In this document: positions 27,002-35,435 of the stretch, piece after piece
How positions within the stretch are numbered: position 1 is the first letter of the stretch
Layout of the letters: each line of letters opens with the position of its first letter
Source: Terriglobales bacterium
GTDB taxonomy: Bacteria > Acidobacteriota > Terriglobia > Bryobacterales > Bryobacteraceae
Reading direction: 5' to 3'
Length of the DNA stretch: 64,000 nt
Assembly (NCBI GenBank): GCA_021372245.1
Contig: JAJFUV010000028.1
Coordinates: 1-64,000, forward strand
Program-made: the position numbers and the translations under genes
The notes under the pieces: generated by a model
What the model was told of the DNA's origin: nothing
The model's database searches: none
What the model saw: only the letters and a program-made list of their open reading frames with translations

Positions 27002-28258
27002 TTAGTCAGCCCAGCGCTTCAATCCCTTGGCACCGATGTCGTTGCGGTAGTGTGCGCCCTCGAAGTGTATGTGGCCAACGGCGGCGTATGCTTTGGCGAT
27101 GGCCTGCTGGAGTGTCGCGCCTGGCGCTGTAACCCCAAGGACTCGCCCGCCGGAAGTCTCTAAGCCGGACGTGCCCATTCTCGTACCGGCCTGGAACACG
27201 GTGGCCCCACCGGCTTCGGCTTCCTCGATGCCGCTGATGACGTCACCGGCGCGGGGTTTGCCGGGGTAGCCCGCGGCAGCGAGGACCACGCACACGCTCG
27301 GATCGCTCGTCCAGGCGGGCGCGGCCTCGCCAGCCAGCACGGCGGCGAAGTCTCCCTGCATTCGGAGCATGATGGGTTGTGTCTCCGGGTCGCCGAGGCG
27401 CACGTTGAATTCGAGGACCTTGGGTCCGTCGGCGGTCATCATCAGGCCAGCGTACAGGAAACCGGTGAAGGGAGCGCCCTCCGCGGCCATGCAATTCACC
27501 GTGGGCTGCACAACCGTATCCATGATTCGCCACGTCATGGTCTCGTCCAGAATCCGGCTGTCGCAGTAAGCGCCCATGCCGCCCGTGTTCGGCCCGCGGT
27601 CCCCATCGAAGACGGCTTTGTGGTCTTGCGTCGGCAGTAACGCCACCGCGTTCTTGCCGTCGCAAAGCGAAATGAAACTGACTTCCTCTCCGGCCAGGAA
27701 CTCTTCGATGACCACACGGCTTCCCGCCGTCCCCACCAGCGTGCCGGACAACAGTCCGCCCAACGCCTGCTCGGCTTCGGCCTTGCTTTGCGCGATGATG
27801 ACGCCTTTGCCCGCGGCCAGGCCATCGGCTTTCAGAACCACGGGGTAGCCGAAGGCGCCCAGTTGCTTCCGCGCATCCTCAACATTATCGACGGTGACCG
27901 ACCGGGCCGTCGGAATGCCGGCGCGAGCCATGAACTGCTTGGCGAAAACCTTGCTGCCTTCCAATTGAGCGGCCGCGCGCGTGGGTCCAACAATCCGCAA
28001 TCCGCGCGCCCGGAACGCATCTACGACACCGGCGACCAGCGGCGCCTCCGGTCCCACTACCGTGAGATCGACGCCGAGTTCGGTGGCCAGGTTTAAATAG
28101 TGATCGGGAGTCGAGCCGCCCGGCGAAAGGCATTCGGCCACGCGCGCTATGCCGGGGTTGCCCGGCGCTGCATAGATTGTTTCCACCGACTCGCACGCGG
28201 CGAGCCTCCACGCGATGGCGTGCTCTCTTCCACCACTCCCCATCACCAGAATCTTCAT
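27002..28258 (-). CDS. purD: Phosphoribosylamine-glycine ligase
   Basis: The enzyme catalyses the second step of purine synthesis (5-phosphoribosylamine + glycine + ATP). 418 residues, the usual length. It begins MKILVMGSGGREHAIAW, the phosphate-loop signature, and has KADGLAAGKGV and NTGGMGAY of the ATP-grasp domain, then FNVRLGDPETQ. The start at 28258 matches the family; an ATG at 28270 would add only four residues. It is divergent from mnmG and appears monocistronic. Confidence 0.95.
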   Translation of the reverse strand: MKILVMGSGGREHAIAWRLAACESVETIYAAPGNPGIARVAECLSPGGSTPDHYLNLATELGVDLTVVGPEAPLVAGVVDAFRARGLRIVGPTRAAAQLEGSKVFAKQFMARAGIPTARSVTVDNVEDARKQLGAFGYPVVLKADGLAAGKGVIIAQSKAEAEQALGGLLSGTLVGTAGSRVVIEEFLAGEEVSFISLCDGKNAVALLPTQDHKAVFDGDRGPNTGGMGAYCDSRILDETMTWRIMDTVVQPTVNCMAAEGAPFTGFLYAGLMMTADGPKVLEFNVRLGDPETQPIMLRMQGDFAAVLAGEAAPAWTSDPSVCVVLAAAGYPGKPRAGDVISGIEEAEAGGATVFQAGTRMGTSGLETSGGRVLGVTAPGATLQQAIAKAYAAVGHIHFEGAHYRNDIGAKGLKRWAD

Positions 28259-28342
28259 ACTGTTTTTCATGATAGCAACCGGGCTTCCATTCCATCGGGA
28301 CAATGAGCCGGCCTATCCCCGGCCGGTACAATGGTATGAGGA

Positions 28343-30157
28343 ATGCAGTCTTCGTTCGACGTAGTGGTGATCGGCGCCGGTCATGCCGGCTGCGAAGCGG
28401 CCCGCGCCTCCGCGCGCATGGGCCTTCGCACCGCCCTGCTCACCATGAACCTGGATCTCATCGCCCAGATGAGTTGCAACCCTGCGGTAGGAGGCATCGC
28501 CAAGGGCCACATCGTCCGCGAGGTCGATGCGCTGGGCGGGATCATGGGCGAGTTGACCGACCGGGCCGGCATCCAGTACCGGCTTCTCAATACCAGCCGC
28601 GGGCCGGCTGTTTGGAGTCCCCGTGCGCAGTGCGACAAGAGGCTGTACCGGTCGCTCATGCGCGAAATACTAGAAACGGAACCTAATATCATCTTAATGC
28701 AGGCGGAGGTTTCATCCGTTTGCTTCGAGGAGACTTCCCGGCGCCGCGTTGCCGGTGTTCGCTTGCTCGACGGGCGGTCGCTTTCGGCCCGCGCCGTTGT
28801 CGTTACCGCGGGTACGTTCCTCAACGGCCTGGCGCACGTGGGCGAGACTACCTACCACTGCGGCCGTAATGGGGAACCTCCGTCGGACCTGCTCGGCGAA
28901 CAGTTGCGCGGCCTCGGACTGCGCTGGGTGCGGCTCAAGACCGGAACACCGGCGCGGTTGGATGGGCGCACTATCGATTGGTCGCGTTTCGAACCTCAGG
29001 CGGGCGACGAGGAGCCAGCGCCGTTTTCGTTTCTAACGGAACGCATCGACCGCGAACAGGTAGTTTGCCACATTGCGTACACGAACCAGGAGACCCACCG
29101 GATCCTCCGCGAGAACATTCACCGCTCTCCGCTGTACAGCGGCCAAATCCACGGTGTGGGTCCGCGATATTGCCCTTCGATAGAGGATAAGGTCGTGAAG
29201 TTCCCCGACAAACTTCGACACCAACTCTTTCTGGAACCTGAGGGCCTCGCCACGCACGAAACTTACATCAACGGTTTGTCCACAAGCATGCCGATCGATG
29301 TGCAGCAGGCTGTTATCGCGTCCATACCCGGCCTGGAGAATGCGGAGATGATTCGACCGGGGTACGCCATCGAGTACGACGCCATAGATCCCCGCGAACT
29401 CAACCACAGTTTGCAGGTGAAGGCGGTTGACGGCCTGTTCCTGGCAGGACAGGTGAACGGCACCTCGGGTTATGAGGAAGCCGCGTGCCAGGGGCTGATG
29501 GCCGGCATCAACGCCGCGTGCTTAATAAAGGACCTGGAGCCTGTCGTGCTTCGCCGCGACGACGGCTACACGGGCATCCTCATCGACGACCTGATTACGA
29601 AAGGCGTCGACGAGCCGTACCGCATGTTCACCTCACGCGCCGAATTCCGCCTCCATCTTCGCATCGACAACGCCGATGCCCGCCTGACTCCCATCGCCAT
29701 CCGCCTCGGCCTCGCTACTGAGGAGAGGCGCACGCAGTTCGAGGCGAAGCGGACGCAGAGGGCGCTGCTGGAGGCCGCCCTTGAGGGCTCGCCGGCGAAA
29801 CTCGACTGGCTGAAGCAGACCGGAAACCGGATTTCGGGCATTCAGGACTGGATCCGGCAGGTTCTCGGCTACGAGCCGGCCCGCGGATTGCTCACCACGG
29901 TGGAAACCGAGGTCAAGTACTCCGGATACATCGCGCAGCAGCGCCGCCAGATCGAGAGATTGCGGGCCTCGGAAGGCAGAAACATTCCAGCTACTTTTTG
30001 TTTCAAACAAATCCCGGGTCTCTCGTGTGAGATCCAGCAGAAATTGGAGCGGGTACGGCCGGCCACCCTTGGCCAGGCCGCCCGAGTTCCCGGCGTGACG
30101 CCCGCGGCCATCGCCATCCTGGACGTCTATCTGAGTCTTCCGCGGCAAGCACAATGA
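28343..30157 (+). CDS. mnmG: tRNA uridine-5-carboxymethylaminomethyl modification enzyme MnmG
   Basis: MnmG (GidA) with MnmE installs the cmnm5 group at wobble U34 using FAD and a folate C1 donor. 604 residues, typical. It shows the FAD-binding [36 protein letters not shown] and the C-terminal helical domain ([14 protein letters not shown]). It overlaps rsmG by 4 bases and opens the mnmG-rsmG-parA-parB block often found close to bacterial replication origins. Confidence 0.97.
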   Translation: MQSSFDVVVIGAGHAGCEAARASARMGLRTALLTMNLDLIAQMSCNPAVGGIAKGHIVREVDALGGIMGELTDRAGIQYRLLNTSRGPAVWSPRAQCDKRLYRSLMREILETEPNIILMQAEVSSVCFEETSRRRVAGVRLLDGRSLSARAVVVTAGTFLNGLAHVGETTYHCGRNGEPPSDLLGEQLRGLGLRWVRLKTGTPARLDGRTIDWSRFEPQAGDEEPAPFSFLTERIDREQVVCHIAYTNQETHRILRENIHRSPLYSGQIHGVGPRYCPSIEDKVVKFPDKLRHQLFLEPEGLATHETYINGLSTSMPIDVQQAVIASIPGLENAEMIRPGYAIEYDAIDPRELNHSLQVKAVDGLFLAGQVNGTSGYEEAACQGLMAGINAACLIKDLEPVVLRRDDGYTGILIDDLITKGVDEPYRMFTSRAEFRLHLRIDNADARLTPIAIRLGLATEERRTQFEAKRTQRALLEAALEGSPAKLDWLKQTGNRISGIQDWIRQVLGYEPARGLLTTVETEVKYSGYIAQQRRQIERLRASEGRNIPATFCFKQIPGLSCEIQQKLERVRPATLGQAARVPGVTPAAIAILDVYLSLPRQAQ

Positions 30158-30702
30158 CCTCGCCACTGGACCAGTATCCGGAGTTGCGCAAGCACTACGA
30201 GCTGCTCTGCCGTTGGAATCCCAACCTCAACCTTGTCTCGCGGCGATCGCTCGCCGACGCTGAGGTCAGGCACTATGGCGAGTCCCTCCTGCTGGCTTCC
30301 AAGCTCCCGGCAGGCACCCTCCGGGTCGTAGATGTGGGCAGCGGGGCGGGTTTTCCGGGTTATGTGGTCGCTGTGGCCCGTCCCGACTGTCAGATAACCC
30401 TGGTGGAGAGCGATCGGAGGAAGTGTACCTTCCTCCGCGAGGCCAGCCGCAGCATGGCCAATGTACGCATACTCGCGGTGAGAGCGGAGGCGGTCCGCGA
30501 GCAATTCGATTGGCTCACCATGCGCGCGGTGAAGTGGGATCCGTCGCTCGCCAGGCTCGCCGGCGCATACGCTCTGCTTCTCGGTGAGGACGACGCAAAG
30601 CAACTCTCCAACGAAATCTCCTGGGCCTCTATCGAGCATTTGCCTGGTGCTGAAGCGCGAGTTTTGTGCATCGGTCACAATGTTCCACGTGAAACAATTT
30701 AG
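30154..30702 (+). CDS. rsmG: 16S rRNA (guanine527-N7)-methyltransferase RsmG
   Basis: RsmG (GidB) adds the m7G527 mark in 16S rRNA. 182 residues, slightly short of the usual 200-210. SAM-binding motif I is [21 protein letters not shown] near the N-terminus and the [20 protein letters not shown] block follow. The ATG overlaps the mnmG stop by 4 bases. Codons for the last residues (VPRETI) include a parS-like site (30681-30696), so this 3' end is also DNA-level signal. Confidence 0.95.
   Translation: MTSPLDQYPELRKHYELLCRWNPNLNLVSRRSLADAEVRHYGESLLLASKLPAGTLRVVDVGSGAGFPGYVVAVARPDCQITLVESDRRKCTFLREASRSMANVRILAVRAEAVREQFDWLTMRAVKWDPSLARLAGAYALLLGEDDAKQLSNEISWASIEHLPGAEARVLCIGHNVPRETI
30681..30696. 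other. parS site 1
   Basis: TGTTCCACGTGAAACA differs from the bacterial parS consensus TGTTTCACGTGAAACA at one base. It sits within the last codons of rsmG, about 50 bases upstream of parA. It is expected to be bound by the ParB encoded 800 bases downstream. Confidence 0.92.
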
Positions 30703-30706
30703 TCAG

Positions 30707-30722
30707 TGTTCCACGTGGAACG
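30707..30722. other. parS site 2
   Basis: TGTTCCACGTGGAACG has a perfect 14-base palindromic core (GTTCCACGTGGAAC, 30708-30721). It is 10 bases downstream of site 1 and just upstream of the parA TTG start, so ParB bound here could also repress parAB. Confidence 0.92.
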
Positions 30723-30742
30723 TGTTGTGATACGATGTCCGC

Positions 30743-31504
30743 TTGGGCAAAGTAATCGCGATCGCAAATCAAAAAGGCGGTGTGGGCAAAACCACAACAG
30801 CCATCAATCTCGCGGCCTCGCTCGCGGTCAACGATATCCCGGTTCTCCTGATCGATTCCGACCCCCAGGGCAATTCGACCACCGGACTGGGCATCCCCAA
30901 AGACCCGGACCGGCCTACTATGTATGACGCTCTCCTCGCCGGTACGCCAATGGAGCAGATCGCTATACCCACCGCGCTAGACGGTCTAGACATCGTCCCC
31001 GCGGACAAGAACCTCGTCGGCGCCAACCTCGATCTCGTCTCCGTCCCCAACCGGGAACTCAGTCTGCGCCGTAAACTCAACAACATCCGCGAACGCTATA
31101 AGTACGTCCTGATCGACTGCCCGCCGGCCCTGGACCTGTTGACCCTCAATGCCTTACTGGCCGCCGATTCCGTCCTTGTACCCATCCAGTGCGAGTTCTT
31201 CGCCCTGGAAGGTATCTCAGAATTGATGGACACCATCGACCGTGTCCGGAGCACTTTCCAGCACCCGCTCAAGATCGAAGGCATCCTGCTGACCATGTAC
31301 GATGACCGCACCAACCTCACAAAGCAGGTTGCCCAGGATCTGAATGAGTTCTTCGGCAATGACGTCTTCAAGACCATCATTCCCCGCAGCATCCGCCTCG
31401 CCGAGGCGCCCAGCTTCGGCAAACCCATCGTCCTATACGACGTCCGCTCTCGCGGCGCCGAGGCTTATATCAAGTTAGCCAAGGAAATACTAACTCATGA
31501 CTAA
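30743..31504 (+). CDS. parA: Chromosome partitioning ATPase ParA/Soj
   Basis: ParA moves ParB-parS complexes on the nucleoid. 253 residues. The deviant Walker A is KGGVGKTTT, Walker A' is [11 protein letters not shown], and Walker B is VLIDCPP. The start is TTG 30743: an in-frame stop (30728-30730) lies just upstream and no ATG or GTG occurs between. No strong Shine-Dalgarno is seen. The stop overlaps parB by 8 bases. Confidence 0.95.
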   Translation: MGKVIAIANQKGGVGKTTTAINLAASLAVNDIPVLLIDSDPQGNSTTGLGIPKDPDRPTMYDALLAGTPMEQIAIPTALDGLDIVPADKNLVGANLDLVSVPNRELSLRRKLNNIRERYKYVLIDCPPALDLLTLNALLAADSVLVPIQCEFFALEGISELMDTIDRVRSTFQHPLKIEGILLTMYDDRTNLTKQVAQDLNEFFGNDVFKTIIPRSIRLAEAPSFGKPIVLYDVRSRGAEAYIKLAKEILTHD

Positions 31505-32399
31505 AGGATCTGAAACTACTAGAAAAGCTCTCGGCCGCGGACTCTCCTCACTCATCCCTCCCCGCGCCGCCGCTCCTCAACCAGAGCCCGCGCCCCGCCC
31601 CGCCGATGCCGTCTCCCAAATCTCCATCGAGCTCATCGATCCCAACCCCGTGCAGCCTCGTGAGAACTTCCAGGCCGACCGCCTCCACGAACTCGCCCAG
31701 TCCATCATCGCCAACGGCATCATCCAACCCCTTGTTCTCCGCCGCCGCGGCGACCGCTATCAACTGATCGCTGGCGAACGCCGATGGCGCGCCGCCAAGA
31801 TGGCCGGCCTCGACGAAGTCCCCGCCGTCATCCACGAGGTTCAGGACGAGCGTCTCCTCGAGGTCAGCCTCATCGAGAACATCCAGCGCGAAGACCTCAA
31901 CCCGATTGAATCCGCCCATGCCTTCGACCGCCTGAGCCGCGAGTTCAAGCTCACCCACGAGGAAATTGCCCGGCGCACCGGCAAGGATCGCGCCACCATC
32001 ACAAATATCCTCCGCCTCCTCAGGCTCCCCGAAGACGTGCAACTCCTGCTCGCCGACCGCAAGATCGCCATGGGCCACGCCCGCGCCCTGCTCGGCCTTC
32101 CCACCGAGGAGACCCAGCGCGAATTCGCGCAGAAAGCCGCCGCCCACGGCCTCTCCGTCCGCCAGGTCGAACACATGGTACAGCGCGTCCTCGAGCCCCG
32201 CGAACCAAAGACCGAGGAACCTCCCGCACAGGATCCCAACGTCAAGGTCGCGATCGAAGAGCTCGAGCGTGCCCTCGGCACGCGCGTACGGATAATCCAG
32301 AAAACAGAGCAGCGCGGACACATCGAGGTCGACTACTTTTCACAAGACGACCTTCACCGCATCTATCTGGCAATTGTTGGAGATCAACAGATCAACTGA
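31497..32399 (+). CDS. parB: Chromosome partitioning protein ParB/Spo0J
   Basis: ParB, a CTP-dependent clamp, loads at parS. 300 residues. It has [10 protein letters not shown] near the N-terminus, the CTPase region with [13 protein letters not shown] and [12 protein letters not shown], a helix-turn-helix ([24 protein letters not shown]), a Pro-rich linker (about 235-250) and a C-terminal dimerisation segment. It follows parA with overlap. The parS sites are just upstream in the same operon. Confidence 0.95.
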   Translation: MTKGSETTRKALGRGLSSLIPPRAAAPQPEPAPRPADAVSQISIELIDPNPVQPRENFQADRLHELAQSIIANGIIQPLVLRRRGDRYQLIAGERRWRAAKMAGLDEVPAVIHEVQDERLLEVSLIENIQREDLNPIESAHAFDRLSREFKLTHEEIARRTGKDRATITNILRLLRLPEDVQLLLADRKIAMGHARALLGLPTEETQREFAQKAAAHGLSVRQVEHMVQRVLEPREPKTEEPPAQDPNVKVAIEELERALGTRVRIIQKTEQRGHIEVDYFSQDDLHRIYLAIVGDQQIN

Positions 32400-32403
32400 G
32401 GAC

Positions 32404-32478
32404 TGGTGCCGGCGGCAGGAATCGAACCTGCGACCTAGGGATTATGAGACCCTCGCTCTACCGCTGAGCTACACCGGC
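32404..32478 (-). tRNA. tRNA-Met (CAT anticodon)
   Basis: Minus strand. The 7-bp acceptor stem (GCCGGTG with CGCCGGC, one G-U), D-arm, T-arm (GCAGG/CCTGC) and encoded CCA are complete. The anticodon loop is CTCATAA, giving CAT. G1-C72 rules out an initiator tRNA. Positions 4 and 5 are G, unlike the C4/C5 of E. coli tRNA-Ile2, so elongator Met is favoured, but a lysidine-modified tRNA-Ile cannot be excluded. U31-U39 is a mismatch. The 3' end lies 4 bases from the convergent parB stop. Confidence 0.9.
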
Positions 32479-32604
32479 GTAAACGGCGGAATATCTCTCT
32501 TCAGCGTACGAAGCCGCTCGCCTCTTTGTCAATTCCGCCCAGCGCCGTTTGCGGAGTTTCTGCTTCCTTCCACCTGTTCACGGCCTGCGGTTTAATCGAT
32601 GTGT

Positions 32605-33807
32605 ATGCCTCCCATCACTCGCCGCTCCTTCGCCGCCGCCGCTCTCGCCGCGCCCTCGGCTTTTGGAGCCTCCCAGCGGCTTCGTGCCGGCATCATCGGC
32701 TGCGGCATCCGGGGCCTCGGCGCCCACATTCATGAACTGCTCAAAATGGCGGAACCCGAAAACGTCCAGATCGCCGCCGTCTGTGATGTGTTCGACAAGC
32801 GGGCCCAGGTGGCCGCCGCCCGCACCGGAGCCAAGACTTACCGCGACTACCGGCGCCTTCTTGAGGACAAAGACATTGACTTCGTGGTCATTGCCACGCC
32901 CGACCATCTGCACGCGCCCATAACCATCGACGCCGCCCGCGCAGGCAAGCACGTCTATTGCGAGAAGCCCATGACCCACACGGTCGAGGAGGCCCAACGC
33001 GTCGTCGAAACCGTCCGCCAGACCGGCATCAAGATGCAGGTCGGCGTGCAAGGCATGTCGGACGACTCCTACGAGACCGCTAACAAGTACTATCGCCAGG
33101 GTGCGCTCGGCAAAGTGGTCCTGGCGCAAATCGATTACTCGCGCAACTACGACGGCGACTTCTGGCTGAAGGACATTGATCGCGATGCCCGCCCCGGCGT
33201 CAACCTCGACTGGGACCTCTTCCTCGGCCCCGCCGCCAAGCGCCCCTACGACCCCGACCGTTTCTTCAACTGGATCCGTTACTGGGACTATTCCGGCGGC
33301 GTTCCAGCCGGCCTCCTCGTGCATCGAGTCACACGCATCATACGCTCGCTGGATCTCACCATTCCCGCTTACGGTTCCGCCCACGGCGGCAAGTTCGCCT
33401 TCTCATCCAGTACCGCCGAGATCCCGGAAACCATCAACATTGCCCTCGACTACCCCGGCGGTCCCACGGTGCTCCTCATCTCCTCCATGGCCAACGACAC
33501 CCCCGTGCCCCACCTCCTCCGCGGCCACAAGGCGACCCTCGAATTCACGAACACCGGTTTTCTTATTCGCCCGCAGAAACTCTACGGCGATCCGGCCAAC
33601 CCTATCGTCCACAAAAAGACCGGCGGCGAAGACACTGCTCTGCACCTGAAAAACTTCCTCGCCGCCATACGCTCCCACGTGCCCCTCAAGTGCGACGCGA
33701 CGCTGGGCTACTATGGAGTTGCCGCCTGCCAGTTCGGCATCCTCTCTTACCGTCAACGCAAGTACATGAAGTGGGACGCTGCCCGTCAGCAGATCGTCCC
33801 CGCTTAG
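32605..33807 (+). CDS. Gfo/Idh/MocA oxidoreductase with Tat signal
   Basis: The 400-residue protein has the Tat motif TRRSFAAAALAAP, a Rossmann Gly-rich loop (AGIIGCGIRGLG), CDVFDK, and the catalytic Glu-Lys-Pro motif (YCEKPMTH). Like the protein at 723-2042, it is a predicted periplasmic sugar oxidoreductase; the two are distinct paralogues. ATG 32605 is preferred to 32599 (MCM) on family alignment; neither has a good ribosome-binding site. A secreted Asp-box protein follows 18 bases later. Confidence 0.88.
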   Translation: MPPITRRSFAAAALAAPSAFGASQRLRAGIIGCGIRGLGAHIHELLKMAEPENVQIAAVCDVFDKRAQVAAARTGAKTYRDYRRLLEDKDIDFVVIATPDHLHAPITIDAARAGKHVYCEKPMTHTVEEAQRVVETVRQTGIKMQVGVQGMSDDSYETANKYYRQGALGKVVLAQIDYSRNYDGDFWLKDIDRDARPGVNLDWDLFLGPAAKRPYDPDRFFNWIRYWDYSGGVPAGLLVHRVTRIIRSLDLTIPAYGSAHGGKFAFSSSTAEIPETINIALDYPGGPTVLLISSMANDTPVPHLLRGHKATLEFTNTGFLIRPQKLYGDPANPIVHKKTGGEDTALHLKNFLAAIRSHVPLKCDATLGYYGVAACQFGILSYRQRKYMKWDAARQQIVPA

Positions 33808-33825
33808 GCGCGTACCGGTTTTCCA

Positions 33826-34938
33826 ATGAAGCTACCGACACTTCTTCTTCTGGCGCTTCTCCTCCCGGCCGCAGCCGTACCCGCCCCGCCACGTGTTCTG
33901 AAACACGTCGTGGTCTACCGCGAGGCCGGCCGATACGCAGGCTGGCCAGCCAATCACGGCATCTGGAACTGGGGCAACGAAATCCTGGTCGGATTCGAAA
34001 CCGGCTATTTCAAGTACAGCGACGAGCGCCACTCCATCGACTGGGACCGCCCCGCCGACCATGTCCTGGCGCGCTCGCTGGACGGCGGCGAAACCTGGTC
34101 GCTCGAAAAACCTGCCGGCATCCTGCCCCCGCCCGGAATCGAGGTGGCGGGCGTCAAGACCGCACCCGGCGGCAAGGCCCCCATAGACTGTCCTGGCAAC
34201 CTGGACTTCACCGCGCCTGGCTTCGCATTCACCGCACGCATGGCCAGCCACCACACGGGGCCGTCGCGCTTCTATGTTTCCAACGACCGCGGCCACACCT
34301 GGAGCGGTCCGTATCGACTGCCCAATTTCGGCCAACCGGGCATCGCGGCCCGCACGGACTATCTGGTCAATGGTCCCCACGACATGACCATCTTTCTAAC
34401 TGCGGCCAAATCCAACCGCCGCGAAGGCCGCGTTCTGGTCGCCCGCACGCGCGACGGCGCCAAAACCTGGAAGTTCGTCTCCTTCATCGGCACCGAGCCT
34501 TCTCTCGGAGACTATGCCATCATGCCCTCTTCGGTGCGCGTTTCGCCCTCCACAATACTCACCGCGATACGCCACACAAAGTGGCTTGAACTCTGGCGCT
34601 CCGATGACGATGGCCGCGCTTGGCGCTTCATCAGTCGCCCCGCTGACTACACTGGCCGCGGCAACCCGCCCAGCATGGTGCGCCTTCGAGATGGCCGCAT
34701 CGCCGTCACCTGGGGGTATCGCGCCGAACCCTACGGCATCAAGGCTCGCCTCAGCTCCGACCTTGGTGCAACATGGTCGCCCGAAATTGTTCTCCGCGCC
34801 GACGCCGGCGCGTGGGACATCGGCTACACCCGAACTGTCCAGCGGCGGGATTCAAACCTCGTCACGGTCTACTACTACAACGACAATCCCCGCACTGAAC
34901 GCTACATCGGAGCAACTATTTGGAATCCGGGTAACTGA
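33826..34938 (+). CDS. Secreted sialidase-like Asp-box protein
   Basis: The 370-residue protein has a signal peptide (MKLPTLLLLALLLPAAAVPAP) and four Asp-box repeats: SLDGGETW, SNDRGHTW, SDDDGRAW and SSDLGATW. These are blades of a six-bladed beta-propeller of the sialidase/neuraminidase superfamily. The triad of Arg residues binding a carboxylate cannot be placed with confidence, so a sialidase reaction is not assured. It sits downstream of a Tat-exported oxidoreductase. Confidence 0.82.
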   Translation: MKLPTLLLLALLLPAAAVPAPPRVLKHVVVYREAGRYAGWPANHGIWNWGNEILVGFETGYFKYSDERHSIDWDRPADHVLARSLDGGETWSLEKPAGILPPPGIEVAGVKTAPGGKAPIDCPGNLDFTAPGFAFTARMASHHTGPSRFYVSNDRGHTWSGPYRLPNFGQPGIAARTDYLVNGPHDMTIFLTAAKSNRREGRVLVARTRDGAKTWKFVSFIGTEPSLGDYAIMPSSVRVSPSTILTAIRHTKWLELWRSDDDGRAWRFISRPADYTGRGNPPSMVRLRDGRIAVTWGYRAEPYGIKARLSSDLGATWSPEIVLRADAGAWDIGYTRTVQRRDSNLVTVYYYNDNPRTERYIGATIWNPGN

Positions 34939-35032
34939 CATCCCTCGCCGGCGCACCACAGAGCACGTTACATGCCGAACTCCCTTCTATCCGCCTGGTA
35001 CGTCTTTATACCCGATCCTTTGTCTCTGGTAC

Positions 35033-35061
35033 TTGACAGCTTTATTAAGTAGGTCCATATT
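35033..35061 (+). promoter_or_regulatory. Near-consensus sigma70 promoter
   Basis: A perfect TTGACA (35033-35038) is followed after a 17-base spacer by CATATT (35056-35061, 4 of 6 matches to TATAAT). The start would be near 35068, immediately before the hairpin-rich stretch. Such a strong -35 element is unusual in this GC-rich window. Confidence 0.6.
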
Positions 35062-35067
35062 TGGGGT

Positions 35068-35370
35068 AGAAGTGGAGTCGTAATGGGCTTTGCTTCGGAC
35101 CTCCTCTCATTGGGGAGGCCGGTGATCGCTCCCTTTGAGGGGGCGGTTTGATAACTGAAGGAGGAAGTCCATAGAGAACGTCCACAACTGCGGGCGGCTA
35201 CCGGCTTCCTGATCTGACTGGCTCAAGACCTCGTCGCGCCGGCAACGGCCATGCGTGGCCGCTGGCGTGCGGTACTTGCACCGCTCTGACGGTCCGTTAT
35301 TGAGTCAGAGGACGCCCCCGGCAGTATTGGGGGAAGGGAATCCGTTCAGAAGGAACCGGCGGCCGCCCTG
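35068..35370 (+). ncRNA. Candidate structured RNA of unknown class
   Basis: No good ORF covers this 300-base stretch but it is dense in stems. These are: CCTCCTC/GGGGAGG (35100-35106/35112-35118); CGCTCCC/GGGGGCG (35127-35133/35139-35145); AGGAAG/CTTCCT (35162-35167/35205-35210); CGCCGG plus CGGCCA/TGGCCG plus CTGGCG (35237-35267, a long hairpin with TGCG loop); GCGGT/ACCGC (35269-35273/35280-35284); CTCTGAC/GTCAGAG (35284-35290/35304-35310); and CCCCC/GGGGG (35315-35319/35329-35333). It starts just behind a near-consensus promoter. Motifs of RNase P, tmRNA, SRP RNA and 6S RNA were looked for and not found. It could also be a long leader of the glycosidase-like gene at 35436. Confidence 0.5.
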
Positions 35371-35435
35371 TATTATTCTTGCCCTCCTTTAGCCTGGTCC
35401 CGCACGCTAGCCCTGCTACAATAATCACTTCTCTT

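Noticed and set aside
35068..35370. RNase P, tmRNA, SRP or 6S RNA
   Set aside because: Universally conserved bases of each (for example the RNase P ACAGAA box or tmRNA 5' end) were not found on either strand.
35334..35380. Cobalamin-riboswitch-like GGGAA...CCGG...CTGT pattern
   Set aside because: Only scattered matches, missing the conserved GGUG/AAUCC core and B12 box; the following gene is not B12-related.
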